This document shows, in pieces, positions 38,301-42,860 of a DNA stretch of 64,000 bases. The DNA comes from Galaxea fascicularis (lineage: Eukaryota > Cnidaria > Anthozoa > Scleractinia > Euphylliidae): NCBI GenBank assembly GCA_948470475.1, contig OX419335.1, positions 25,854,661 through 25,918,660 on the forward strand, written 5' to 3'. The position numbers and the translations under genes are program-made. The notes beneath the pieces are model-generated. The model was given only the letters and a program-made list of their open reading frames with translations, searched no databases and was not told the origin of the DNA. Positions within the stretch are counted from its first letter, which is position 1, and each line of letters opens with the position of its first letter.

Positions 38301-40162
38301 ACCAACAATTTCAAGTTTTGCTCTTTTGGGTTCTGTCAAACTTTCGTCTAAATTTACAAGTCTTTTGAGTCACTGCTGGACGGTGTGAATTACAGAAGTG
38401 CAAAGTAGTTAAAACTGTTTCAACGACTGCTAAGTACTGCCCCTTTGAGCCAGAGTTGTTGTATTTATTTTACCGGTGTCGTTACCTCAGCTACCAACAA
38501 TAATAATAATAATGTGTCTTTATTCTTTTGATAAAAATACATATCAAAAGTTACAAATAAATTAACTAGAATAATAAGCGCTTACAACAAAAATGGCTAA
38601 ATTGGCAAAAACTTCCAAAACTTCCAAAACTAACCACTGAACGTTTTAAAAATACCTCTTTTAATAGACTTAGTTTTAGATATGAATTAAAAATATAGAC
38701 TTCATTTTCCTATTTTATCTGAATACGTTTTACCAATTTAGCCATTTTTGCTGTAAGCGCTTATTATTCTAGTTAATTTATTTGTAACTTTTGATATGTA
38801 TTGTGGCAACCTAATCGATGATTTCTTAATACGGGGCAGATAGAAGTATTAGGGGTGAGCTGAGTCGCTAACTAACCTGGCCATACATTTTTTGTTCGTT
38901 TCCGCTTCAAGGATGGGGCAAGATTCGACATCCAGGTAGCTCCCATCATACCTTACAGCAAGCAAAGATATCGCCAGTATCCGAAGCAGATTGCAGAAGG
39001 AAGAGTAAGTATGACGCATATATAACATGTATTACAAATCATAGCAGTTAAGGCTAATGAATTTTGAAGAGTAAATTTGACACATGAATAATATATGTTA
39101 CAAATTATGACAGTTAAGGAGGCTCATAAGTTGGGACCTTGCTCCCAAATGCTTTTCTGCACCACTTTTCCACTCTTAGTGTGTTTGGTCATCCTTCACC
39201 AGTATAAGTAAAGCTTGTGGTATGTTCATATAGCTGAGGAAATTGCAGGAATTCCAGGGGCACCTGCTTCCCTTACTTTCCTGGTATGCGGATTACATGC
39301 AAACATTGTACAGCCATAATTTTTTCAATGCTCGGAGAGCATTGTTATGAATACACTTTAGGTTACTTGTATATACGAAACAATGACCCAGAGTGGACTG
39401 AAGCCAGAAGCTCAAAAGAGAACTTCTTTGTTTGTTTTGAAACGCAATATCGTCCTTTTACAGTACCTGTCAATGGCTAGTTAATCTCTAATTAAAACAT
39501 ACGTGGCTTGTTAAACCGGAAACGTTCTGGTTGGGATTCAAGTTTCTTATGATTGAATTTTAAATTGAACTATAATGTAACGGTGGATGAGCTAATGAAG
39601 TGTGATCAGTATATATGTTAACTAGCTGAGTATTTATTAGCAACGCACGATCGATGAAATTACTCCGAAACCGTCAGCTTTTCCAGTTGAAGGAGCGTCG
39701 CTTTAATTTATTGACTTAAATGATCATTTTGTCTTTAGTATAATCAAGTTTGTAGCTGTCTTCTATAGCGATGTTTCTTGTTTACAAACATTGACGTCAA
39801 ATAAAATAAACCTCTGGTTGGCACATTAATCACAATAGGTGACGTAACGAGAAACATCGCTATATATATGGTATTCAATGCGACAGGGTTTGAACTGTTC
39901 TTATTGACACAGTAGATTATTCCCTTTAGACGGTAACAGCATTACTAGGCAGATGCTGTGCGGCGGAGTTCCAGGGTCCCGACTTGGTGGTTGCCATGGC
40001 GACAGTGGAGGTCCCTTCGTCTGCAAGAACCCTGATGGATTCTGGGTCCTTCAAGGCGCAGTGAGCTGGGGCTCATCTGACTGTAACGCTATGCGTATGT
40101 TCACGGTTTTCGCGCGCGTTGCCATGTTCAGAGACTGGATCGACCAATACATCGGGCAATAA
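7910..40162 (+). CDS. Astacin - ShK - ShK - chymotrypsin-fold dual protease, 15 exons
   Basis: Predicted secreted 631-residue protein with two complete catalytic domains. Exons read from GT-AG sites and phase: 7910-7967, 8736-8909, 23786-23912, 24747-24838, 25560-25643, 29243-29385, 29826-29952, 31186-31293, 31740-31922, 32488-32544, 33067-33146, 33980-34074, 37517-37758, 38912-39004, 39930-40162. Coding length is 1896 bases, exactly 632 codons with the stop, and every junction keeps frame. Order: signal peptide (1-15), propeptide with Phe-Glu-Gly-Asp (30-33), astacin domain (about 57-249; zinc motif 148-158), ShK (271-304), ShK (332-365), Pro-rich linker, serine protease (397-631; His438, Asp486, Ser580). 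Astacins and chymotrypsin-fold enzymes are each common in cnidarians; both in one chain is unusual to my knowledge. The alternative is two genes, but no stop, poly(A) signal or new signal peptide separates them. Expected site is extracellular (inference). Confidence 0.85.
9271..9983. mobile_element. Dispersed inverted-repeat element, family Z (copy 1)
   Basis: The left end (GTCTCAATGGGGTAGTG) and the right end (CCCTATTGGGACCCTC) are imperfect inverted repeats. Inside, GGCTAACGGTTATTTTTTTC is followed by GTTAACAGAAAAGTTAAAG, which recurs at 22432-22590. The right third repeats ACGACTAACGGTTA-like blocks. A frame over the interior has no recognisable domain, so I treat it as non-autonomous. Confidence 0.65.
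11399..11698. mobile_element. MITE with C/G-run arms and TTA target duplication
   Basis: The ends GGGAATGTGCAATAATTATC and its near complement CAATTATTGCACAGTCCC are inverted over about 35 bases, followed by GGGGGGTTCTAA. The flanks are TTA at 11396-11398 and 11699-11701. The interior has several runs of 6-9 C. It is non-coding and PIF/Harbinger-like by its target site. Confidence 0.8.
11780..12180 (+). pseudogene. LINE reverse-transcriptase 3' tail fragment
   Basis: A frame broken by a TGA reads Ser-Tyr-Arg-Gly-Pro-Ser-Leu-Trp-Asn (about 11955-11980), then an Asn/Gln/Leu-rich tail that ends at TAA near 12102. The block S-[FY]-R-G-P-x-[IL]-W-N followed by a short tail is the usual C-terminus of CR1/L2-type LINE ORF2 proteins in invertebrates. 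No other ORF2 domain is present, so this is a 5'-truncated dead copy. Confidence 0.55.
12982..13239 (+). pseudogene. Unrecognised coding-like fragment inside the 2.26-kb element
   Basis: An open frame of 85 codons ends at TAA (13237-13239). It reads like a folded protein: balanced Glu/His/Pro/Val, a Val-Leu-Val-Leu-Tyr-Pro-Ser stretch and a Val-Leu-Asp-Asp-Gly-Lys-Trp stretch. It overlaps a second frame (12878-13123) that contains Gly-Lys-Trp-His-Arg-Glu-Leu, so a frameshift or splice near 12965-12985 may join the two. The Leu-Asp-x-Gly-x-Trp block faintly recalls DTW-domain enzymes, but I would not assign it. Confidence 0.35.
13748..14137. mobile_element. GC-rich MITE with TTA flank, nested in the 2.26-kb element
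   Basis: Termini AGGCCCCGTTCAGACTA and TAGTCTGAACGGGGCCT are exact inverted repeats, and GTGCCCG/CGGGCAC motifs fill both arms. TTA precedes it at 13745-13747 and TTA overlaps its right border at 14137-14139. Because it interrupts the larger element, it inserted later. Confidence 0.8.
14876..14898. repeat. (GTAT)n microsatellite
   Basis: Five to six tandem GTAT units, uninterrupted. Confidence 0.85.
15295..15640 (-). repeat. Retroposon 3' tail on the minus strand
   Basis: The segment starts (on +) with AACAATAACAACAACAAATAAAC and contains GCTAGTCGAGGCGAGTTG. In reverse complement this gives a Cys-rich GC motif, then an AATAAAGTTT signal and a TTG-repeat end. The same layout (CCTCGACTAGC ... 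AATAAAGTTGTTGTTG) closes the LINE copy at 21715-21798. Only the tail is present. Confidence 0.55.
15781..15905. repeat. Short tandem array of TGGGCGCTTATTCGAGG
   Basis: Four copies of the 17-18-base unit are arranged as two adjacent pairs, separated by a spacer of about 45 bases (TTGGCGGTTATTAAC...). No flanking structure is seen. Confidence 0.8.
16107..17096 (-). CDS. Intronless rhodopsin-family (class A) GPCR, melanocortin/adenosine-like group
   Basis: Complete 329-residue seven-helix receptor in one exon. Landmarks: Gly-Asn (Asn37) in TM1, Leu-Ala-Gly-Thr-Asp (Asp67) in TM2, Asp-Arg-Tyr at 118-120 ending TM3, Trp146 in TM4, a basic third cytoplasmic loop, and Asn-Pro-Tyr-Leu-Tyr at 281-285 in TM7 followed by a short tail. 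There is no Cys at the top of TM3 and the second extracellular loop is only a few residues (around 156-161), so the usual TM3-ECL2 disulfide cannot form. This trait is known in melanocortin and related receptors. TM6 has Ser-Phe-Thr-Pro where most receptors have Cys-Trp-x-Pro. It lies antisense in intron 2 of the dual protease. The ligand cannot be inferred; the start is the first Met of the open frame. Confidence 0.9.
   Translation of the reverse strand: MTLFAANRCGSFSPPTGLSYFTASFSLFLILVTVPGNFLVCLAVIKDPFRNLKTPFHYFLLSLAGTDLLVGTLMAPVSAVYHISEGLQINIVDIKILHMLYFILSTASILTLAALTADRYVAVTSPVKYKTMVTSKRAIVTSVSIWILALGFSFVYFKLGFIVYSFIFANTAVIITFAVLVFVHTGIIKRLRERAEYWRNRRLIKNNESDQCENRNKIKDTKKENKAAKALMILLLAFFASFTPACVMIYLLNFCSSCSCLMIHWLRDLQSLTVMCNSGINPYLYAWRIPQFKRAFLRVLHLERAGETIGGISLSTTQVEKALVKNAVN
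17132..17215. repeat. 42-base tandem duplication just upstream of the GPCR start
   Basis: The unit beginning GAGATGGTATATACTGTTAC occurs twice head to tail with one mismatch at the last base. It sits 36 bases from the GPCR ATG, in what should be its 5' UTR or promoter. Confidence 0.9.
18007..18194. repeat. Near-perfect 188-base palindrome (fold-back element)
   Basis: Arms of about 93 bases, starting AAAGATTTTGGTATTATCAA and ending with its exact complement, meet at a centre of one or two bases in CTTCGTCTGACGAAG. I found no arm mismatch. The arms include GACGTTTCGAGCGCTAGCCC. It has no coding potential. Confidence 0.92.
18850..19080. repeat. CGATCG-rich repeat cluster
   Basis: The palindromic hexamer CGATCG or near variants (ACGATCGCTACGATCGCTG) recur more than ten times, with two copies of GTGGTTTCCATA. 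The right end reads GATCATATGGTAACCAGCC, resembling GATCATATGGAAACCAGAC at 23391-23409. It is likely a degraded element whose terminus is the GGTTTCCATATGATC motif. Confidence 0.6.
20732..20910 (+). pseudogene. Broken THAP zinc-finger gene, 5' part
   Basis: The start [11 protein letters not shown] matches the first two zinc ligands of a THAP domain. The frame then breaks after Gly-Ile-Gly-Ile. In a shifted frame it resumes at Trp-Arg-Glu-Gln-Trp-Leu and ends Val-Tyr-Thr-Cys-Gly-Lys-His-Phe, the last Cys and His ligands. The segment normally joining these (a Lys-Leu/Ile-Pro loop) is missing or frameshifted. At 20910 the sequence switches to LINE. THAP domains bind DNA and are often domesticated P-element modules; this copy cannot make a normal protein. 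Confidence 0.75.
20911..21800 (+). mobile_element. 5'-truncated LINE inserted in the THAP gene
   Basis: An open frame (to 21365) reads [12 protein letters not shown], then Leu-Leu-Gln-Lys-Arg, and later Tyr-Asn-Thr-Arg and Gly-Ala-Lys-Ile-Trp-Asn. This is the C-terminal block of a CR1/L2/jockey-type reverse-transcriptase protein. A long AT-rich 3' UTR with an internal duplicate (TTTTGTATTCATTTTTGTAAT-like, 21481 and 21601) follows. The copy ends in AATAAAG plus a (TTG)n run at 21775-21798. Only the last part of ORF2 is kept, as in ordinary 5' truncation. Confidence 0.75.
21942..22130 (+). pseudogene. Broken THAP gene, 3' part
   Basis: Downstream of the LINE, a frame reads His-Ser-Glu-Lys-Met-Thr-Asn-Lys-Pro, then [11 protein letters not shown] and ends at TAA (22128-22130). 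A Gly-x-Leu-Pro-Thr-x-Asn-x-Pro motif soon after the domain is common in THAP proteins, so I read this as the separated remainder of the copy at 20732-20910. Linking the halves is inference from order, strand and motif. Confidence 0.55.
22432..22600. repeat. Dispersed inverted-repeat element, family Z (copy 2, left end only)
   Basis: GTCTCAATGGGGTAGTG, GGCTAACGGTTATTTTTTCC, AACAGAAAAGTTAAA and AGAGTTAAATATTAATAATCC match the left 140 bases of the element at 9271-9983. The right end is missing. Confidence 0.75.
23786..29952 (+). CDS. Dual protease exons 3-7: astacin catalytic domain
   Basis: Exon 3 (23786-23912) carries Trp-Ser-Asp-Asn-Thr-Cys (Cys99). Exon 4 (24747-24838) carries Gly-Gly-Gly-Cys (Cys121), Gly-Arg-Gly-Cys (Cys140) and His-Glu-Ile. 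Exon 5 (25560-25643) completes the zinc motif [11 protein letters not shown] at 148-158, with Glu159. Exon 6 (29243-29385) has the Met-turn Ser-Val-Met-His-Tyr (203-207). Exon 7 (29826-29952) closes with Tyr-Lys-Cys (Cys249) and enters a Gly/Pro-rich linker. All three zinc His, the catalytic Glu, the Met-turn Tyr and the four disulfide Cys of the family are present, so the domain should be active. It cleaves peptide bonds in extracellular proteins; the substrate is unknown. Confidence 0.92.
24222..24625. repeat. Hairpin-ended MITE, family Y (copy 2)
   Basis: From CTACAGATTTTTT onward it matches 6700-6990 base for base over long blocks. The left hairpin (CAGAGCCTCCTTAATTTTTC...) is the reverse complement of the hairpin in copy 1. 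It lies in intron 3 of the dual protease. Confidence 0.75.
25644..27013. other. Intron 5 of the dual protease, unique part
   Basis: A short CACTC/TCACT run lies near 26140-26180. No gene, RNA or transposon end was recognised before the element at 27014. Confidence 0.5.
27014..27269. mobile_element. TA-flanked MITE with internal palindrome
   Basis: The ends TAGAGTACTAAAGTG and CACTTTAGTACTCTA are exact inverted repeats, each adjoining TGACGTCA. At 27047-27117 an inner palindrome of about 70 bases is centred on GGGTCGACCC. The TA at both ends suggests a Tc1/mariner-type target site (inference). Confidence 0.8.
27270..28046. mobile_element. AAGG/CCTTGC-rich MITE abutting the previous one
   Basis: Termini ACCCCAATTACACTACAGAA and TTCTGTAGTGTAAATGGGGT are inverted. 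Both arms are dense in GCAAGG/CCTTGC. It starts at the last bases of the 27014-27269 element, so one targeted the edge of the other. No target duplication is clear at the left. Confidence 0.75.
28536..28681. repeat. Short palindromic MITE rich in GGATAG/CTATCC
   Basis: The left end CCAGTTGTTCAAAGGCTGGA and right end TCCAACGTTTGAACAACCAGG are imperfect inverted repeats. The 146-base body is built of CTATCC/GGATAG blocks. Confidence 0.8.
28727..28953 (+). repeat. MITE family X (copy 2)
   Basis: This copy is complete. It runs from CCGGTTGTTCGAAAGCC to GGCTTTCGAACAGCCGG, with an inside that matches copies at 1-195 (reversed) and 41218-41432. Downstream sequence to about 29160 (GGGAGGCACATACC) resembles the right part of the element at 41110-42094. 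Confidence 0.8.
30153..30393. mobile_element. MITE with TAA target duplication (GGAGC-rich)
   Basis: Termini AGGCCAGTACACACAAGGGA and the complement of its right end CCCTCGTGTGTACCGGCCT match over about 30 bases. TAA lies at 30150-30152 and at 30394-30396. The interior has repeated GGGAGC/GCTCC. Confidence 0.85.
30681..31097. mobile_element. MITE with TAA target duplication (CCAACA-rich)
   Basis: Termini AGGCCCGTTTAAACGGTTCC and GAAACCGTTTGAACGGGCC are inverted. TAA lies at 30678-30680 and 31098-31100. The interior repeats AACATTTG and TTCAACA, and a second left-end-like block occurs at 30781, suggesting an internal duplication. It lies in the intron just before the first ShK exon. Confidence 0.85.
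31186..31293 (+). CDS. Dual protease exon 8: first ShK module
   Basis: A single phase 1-1 exon of 108 bases encodes a full six-cysteine ShK domain: Cys271, 278, 287, 297, 301 and 304, spaced as in the family, ending Cys-Gly-Leu-Cys. ShK modules are common accessory domains on cnidarian and nematode proteases; channel blocking is known only for some free peptides. No Lys-Tyr pair is seen at the expected functional position, so an accessory role is more likely. The symmetric phase makes the exon easy to duplicate or shuffle. Confidence 0.9.
31740..31922 (+). CDS. Dual protease exon 9: proline-rich spacer and second ShK module, one Cys lost
   Basis: A phase 1-1 exon of 183 bases. It begins with repeated Pro/Thr-Met-Pro spacer codons, then an ShK module closely resembling the first. 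Cysteines are at 332, 339, 358, 362 and 365; the third family Cys is replaced by Tyr348 (Gly-Asp-Tyr-Lys versus Gly-Asp-Cys-Lys in module 1). One Cys is therefore unpaired unless it bonds elsewhere. The two modules look like a recent exon duplication. Confidence 0.9.
32139..32368. mobile_element. MITE with TTA target duplication (AAACATG-rich)
   Basis: Termini TACCCCATTCACACCAA and the complement of TTGGTGTGAACGGGGCA match with two differences. TTA lies at 32136-32138 and 32369-32371. AAACATG and CATGTTTA recur in both arms. Confidence 0.82.
33067..40162 (+). CDS. Dual protease exons 11-15: chymotrypsin-fold serine protease domain
   Basis: Exon 11 (33067-33146) carries Ser-Cys-Gly and the activation site Arg-Val-Ile-Gly-Gly (cut after Arg396). 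Exon 12 (33980-34074) has Thr-Ala-Ala-His-Cys (His438). Exon 13 (37517-37758) has Asn-Asn-Asp-Ile-Ala-Leu-Leu (Asp486). Exon 15 (39930-40162) has Gly-Asp-Ser-Gly-Gly-Pro (Ser580) and Ser-Trp-Gly before the C-terminal helix. The residue six before the catalytic Ser, the S1 base, is Gly574 rather than Asp, so trypsin-like Arg/Lys preference is unlikely and elastase- or chymotrypsin-like preference is favoured. Cys387 could tether the light chain after activation. The preceding exon 10 (32488-32544) is a Pro/Thr linker. Confidence 0.9.
34357..34721 (+). repeat. Intronic duplicate, copy A (intact empty site)
   Basis: Starts CACTCCAAACGCGCAGCAAA and ends CTCGTGCGTCAACACGG. It matches copy B (35831-36498) over its length with about 90% identity by eye. 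It lacks the insertion present in B; the empty site reads AAACGGAACAGAGAAG at about 34509. Confidence 0.85.
35259..35430. repeat. Fold-back MITE
   Basis: Arms of about 65 bases (GCCATTTCCTAGTTCATGTC ... GAAGTTTTTGT and its near complement) flank a 40-base loop. There is no frame. It lies between the two intronic duplicates. Confidence 0.85.
35831..36498 (+). repeat. Intronic duplicate, copy B (interrupted by a MITE)
   Basis: Same sequence as copy A, but split at AAACGGAATAG / TTATAGAGAAG by a roughly 310-base insert (35990-36301). The insert ends are inverted: CCCATTGCAGAAACGTGAGG and its complement. Confidence 0.85.
35990..36301. mobile_element. MITE inserted in duplicate B
   Basis: Terminal inverted repeats of about 28 bases begin GCCCATTGCAGAAACGTGAG. 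A short TA-containing flank is shared at both edges. Copy A shows the pre-insertion state, so the borders are unusually well defined. Confidence 0.85.
37013..37350 (+). repeat. tRNA-derived SINE (Leu/Ser-like head)
   Basis: An A-box-like TAGTGGTCTAGGGCGCTGG and a B-box-like GGATTCAAATCCC lie about 50 bases apart in a roughly 85-base head. A tRNA-unrelated body follows (GTAAGTGCCTGGTTCAACTC...). The acceptor stem does not pair, so it is not a tRNA gene. It sits in intron 12 of the dual protease. Confidence 0.65.
38539..38802. repeat. Inverted pair of ~68-base arms
   Basis: The left arm runs from ACATATCAAAAGTTACAAAT to ATGGCTAAATTGG, and the right arm is its close complement at 38734-38802, separated by about 125 bases. 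An (AAT)n run precedes at 38500-38513. It may be two head-to-head retroposon tails or a fold-back element. Confidence 0.75.
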
Positions 40163-40216
40163 AGCCACCAGACTCTTGACTGAAACATTAAAAGTTCACA
40201 TTGACAACACAATAAA
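40158..40216 (+). promoter_or_regulatory. Poly(A) signals of the dual protease
   Basis: AATAAA occurs at 40158-40163, overlapping the TAA stop (40160-40162), and again at 40211-40216. The second, 49 bases past the stop, is the more likely functional signal. Confidence 0.6.
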
Positions 40217-41109
40217 CTTTTTGTGATTTATGCTTTCTGTTTGTTTATGCGCGTGAGAAACAATTAAATATACATCATCACAACTCGGCTTTCTCCGTAA
40301 AAGGAGTCAAAATTCGCTCCCTGTGCGAACATTCTTAGTCCGAACGGGGTTGTTATTTATACATTATTTGTACATTGAGGGACAAAGCCCATGGAGTAAC
40401 AACAATAGGACACTGGGTCACTTAGAAAAGTCGACCTGCAATGGTTGAACATCGTAATAGAGAACTAAGGTGAAAACAAGCATAAAAAAAATTACAAGCT
40501 GCACGCGTCTCAAAATCTCTATTTAAAAAAGTAACTAAGGTAACTACGGGTAAATAGCGCGCGCATAACGATTAGAAAGGAAAAGAGTAGCAAGAGGTGA
40601 AGAACAGACAGGATGGAGATTAAGGCGCCGGCACAGAGGGCAAATTATGCTCCAGGTACGGATGTTATCCACATAAAAATATTTCGTAACGCATCGAAAA
40701 AGAGGGCTTTCAGCCTAGACCTGAGGACAGATACAAGATTGGAGAAAGGTAAGTCGGGATTAGTGCTAATCGGACTTTGAGCCACTTGACTCCATTCATG
40801 ATTTGATCAACCCAGACCAATGCTCATGTCATAGGCTGGTGAGCAGGGCTTTCGTTATGTATGCTGTGTCTCGAGCCAGTTCTCTTTCTCTTCGAACGTA
40901 GCTTGTTTGGTGTTCTTACTCGACCGAACTCTTACTCAATCTTACCCTTCGGACCCAGCATTTCTTTCTATTGTTGTTGTTGTTGTTGTTTTTTTTCAAC
41001 AACCCAGAATCCAAATCCTGTATGGTGCGGGTTAGAGAAAGCACTTGGTGGAAATCTTTTACACTATTACGTAGCACTAGCGTTTACCTTGCTGACACCT
41101 CGCGCAAGA
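40217..41109. other. Intergenic stretch between the dual protease and the Vav-type gene
   Basis: A (TTG)n-T tract at 40974-40998 hints at a retroposon tail. No gene was recognised. Confidence 0.5.
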
Positions 41110-41217
41110 ACCCCGGGGGGTACTCCTAGGGTGGCATTGTTGGTAGGAGTGTGCCGCCCGGTCGACCTCCAAATCTTGACTCTAACATGCCATTTTCCAC
41201 ACCCGTTTACAGACAAG

Positions 41218-41432
41218 GCCCGGTTGTTCGAAAGCCGATTAACGCCAATCCAAGATTAAAAAAATAATCACGGGGCTTGTTTCTCTATCCCCAAACGTTG
41301 TTCAATGCTGATATCTTGCAAAATTTTAGATTAGGGGAATTCAATCCTGAAAAGCAAAATGAAGCGGAAACAACTTTCATCCAAAAGTTAAAAACTGTAA
41401 CCAAAGTGTACGCTAATCCTGGATTGGGCTCT
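41218..41432 (+). repeat. MITE family X (copy 3)
   Basis: CCGGTTGTTCGAAAGCCGAT, AATCCAAGATTAAAAA, CCCCAAACGTTGTTCAATGC and CTAATCCTGGATTGG match copies 1 and 2. The right terminal motif is lost. Confidence 0.8.
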
Positions 41433-41610
41433 AAAATCCATTCCCGTTTTCAGACCTGGCCTCGGTTTTTCTTGTTTGTGTTTGTGAAACTATTTCCTTT
41501 GTATTTGATAAAATGTCATTTAATTTATCGCAAATGAATCTTTCGGTTGCAAATTATCCCACTGGCTTTGTTGTTTATTAATTAAGCTTCGCATCAGTGC
41601 CTTACGAAAA

Positions 41611-41842
41611 TAGGGACCTTTAGATTTGAGTACGAGTACGAGATCGAGTACGAGTACGAATTTTTAATTTCAAACCAGTCACCTCCCCTGAACCCTCACT
41701 CATCCTTGTTACTTACTAGTGGATCCTGAGATTGTAGAAATAAGATTGGTGTCACTAGTGGTCATCTAAAGCACGCGAACAGGATTTGAAAAGTCGTACT
41801 CGTACTCGATCTCGTACTCGTACCCAAATCTAAAGGTCCCTA
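41611..41842. mobile_element. TA-flanked palindromic MITE of GAGTACGAGTACGA repeats
   Basis: Arms of about 48 bases, TAGGGACCTTTAGATTTGAG followed by tandem GTACGA/GTACGAGATC units, are inverted at the right end. TA lies at both borders. The middle is unrelated sequence. Confidence 0.88.
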
Positions 41843-42203
41843 ATTGAGCTCGAATGATATTATGAGTTGTACTATACGTCTTTTTTTTTCTATTATTGAT
41901 TTGCAGTTGAAAAGCTAGACAAACACATGTACGTTTATCCACTCCCGTGGTTCCCTTGAAAACCATACCCGATTTAAGACCATAATTGTGGAAATCTATA
42001 CCCATTTTCAGACCAAGATGGTTTAAAAACCATACCTTTGGGGCGGCACATACCTAGTTACTGACAGCTTATTGTGGGGAGTACCCCCCGGGGTAAGAAC
42101 TCACTGATTACGACATCGAGACGAGACCAGTTTACTCCATTGAAGCGGCGATATAAAGGAAAACTGAAAGATAGATAAATCATATTAGTATCACCCAACT
42201 ACG

Positions 42204-42237
<34 letters not shown>

Positions 42238-42860
42238 GCTACTGGAGGACTATTAGAAGAGAAGCTAGAATGCTTTATTATTTGAACGAGATCCTGTTGA
42301 TAAAGGAAAAGAGAGAACCTCAACACGCAAGCGGACTCCATTCATGCAAAACCGTTTGATAAGCTGGTATTATCTGCGACTTTTTTTTGGACAAGATTTC
42401 CGCACAGCCCCATACATTGGTTATGCATGCATTATGTGACTCAAACTCGGTTGTTTCTGGAACAGGTTTAGCATGACAGTGAGCATGTTTAATTAATGTA
42501 TGGGGCTGTGTGGGGCTTTCCCTTTTTTTCATTTTTTTTCACACCTAATCTTCTATAAATTCTTTTCAAGATACTGTCAAAATTACTTTTATTACACGCT
42601 CGTTTTGTCGGTGAAGATAATTGTTTATATCAGTTTATATGAACAAAACTCTGTCGTTTGCGTCAGTGTTAATTGTTGTAGCGTGACGTAAGCGTGACGT
42701 GAGTTGTGAATCAACTGATTTGTTTATGTGAAAGCGTAACGAGTTCCGGTTTATTGTTTCAACCGGATGCGGGACGTGAGGTTGAGACGTGAGGAAGTTA
42801 AGGCAATGACAGACTATTATGGTATATCAAGATACAACAAGACCATTTCTTGAATCCAAG

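Larger units (their letters stand above)
41110..42094. mobile_element. Element with CCCCGGGG termini hosting two nested MITEs
   Basis: Termini ACCCCGGGGGGTACTCC and the complement of GGGGAGTACCCCCCGGGGT are inverted. AAGA lies on both sides (41106-41109, 42095-42098). GGCGGCACA-type motifs follow inside each end. The interior contains family X copy 3 (41218-41432) and a palindromic element (41611-41842). Confidence 0.7.
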
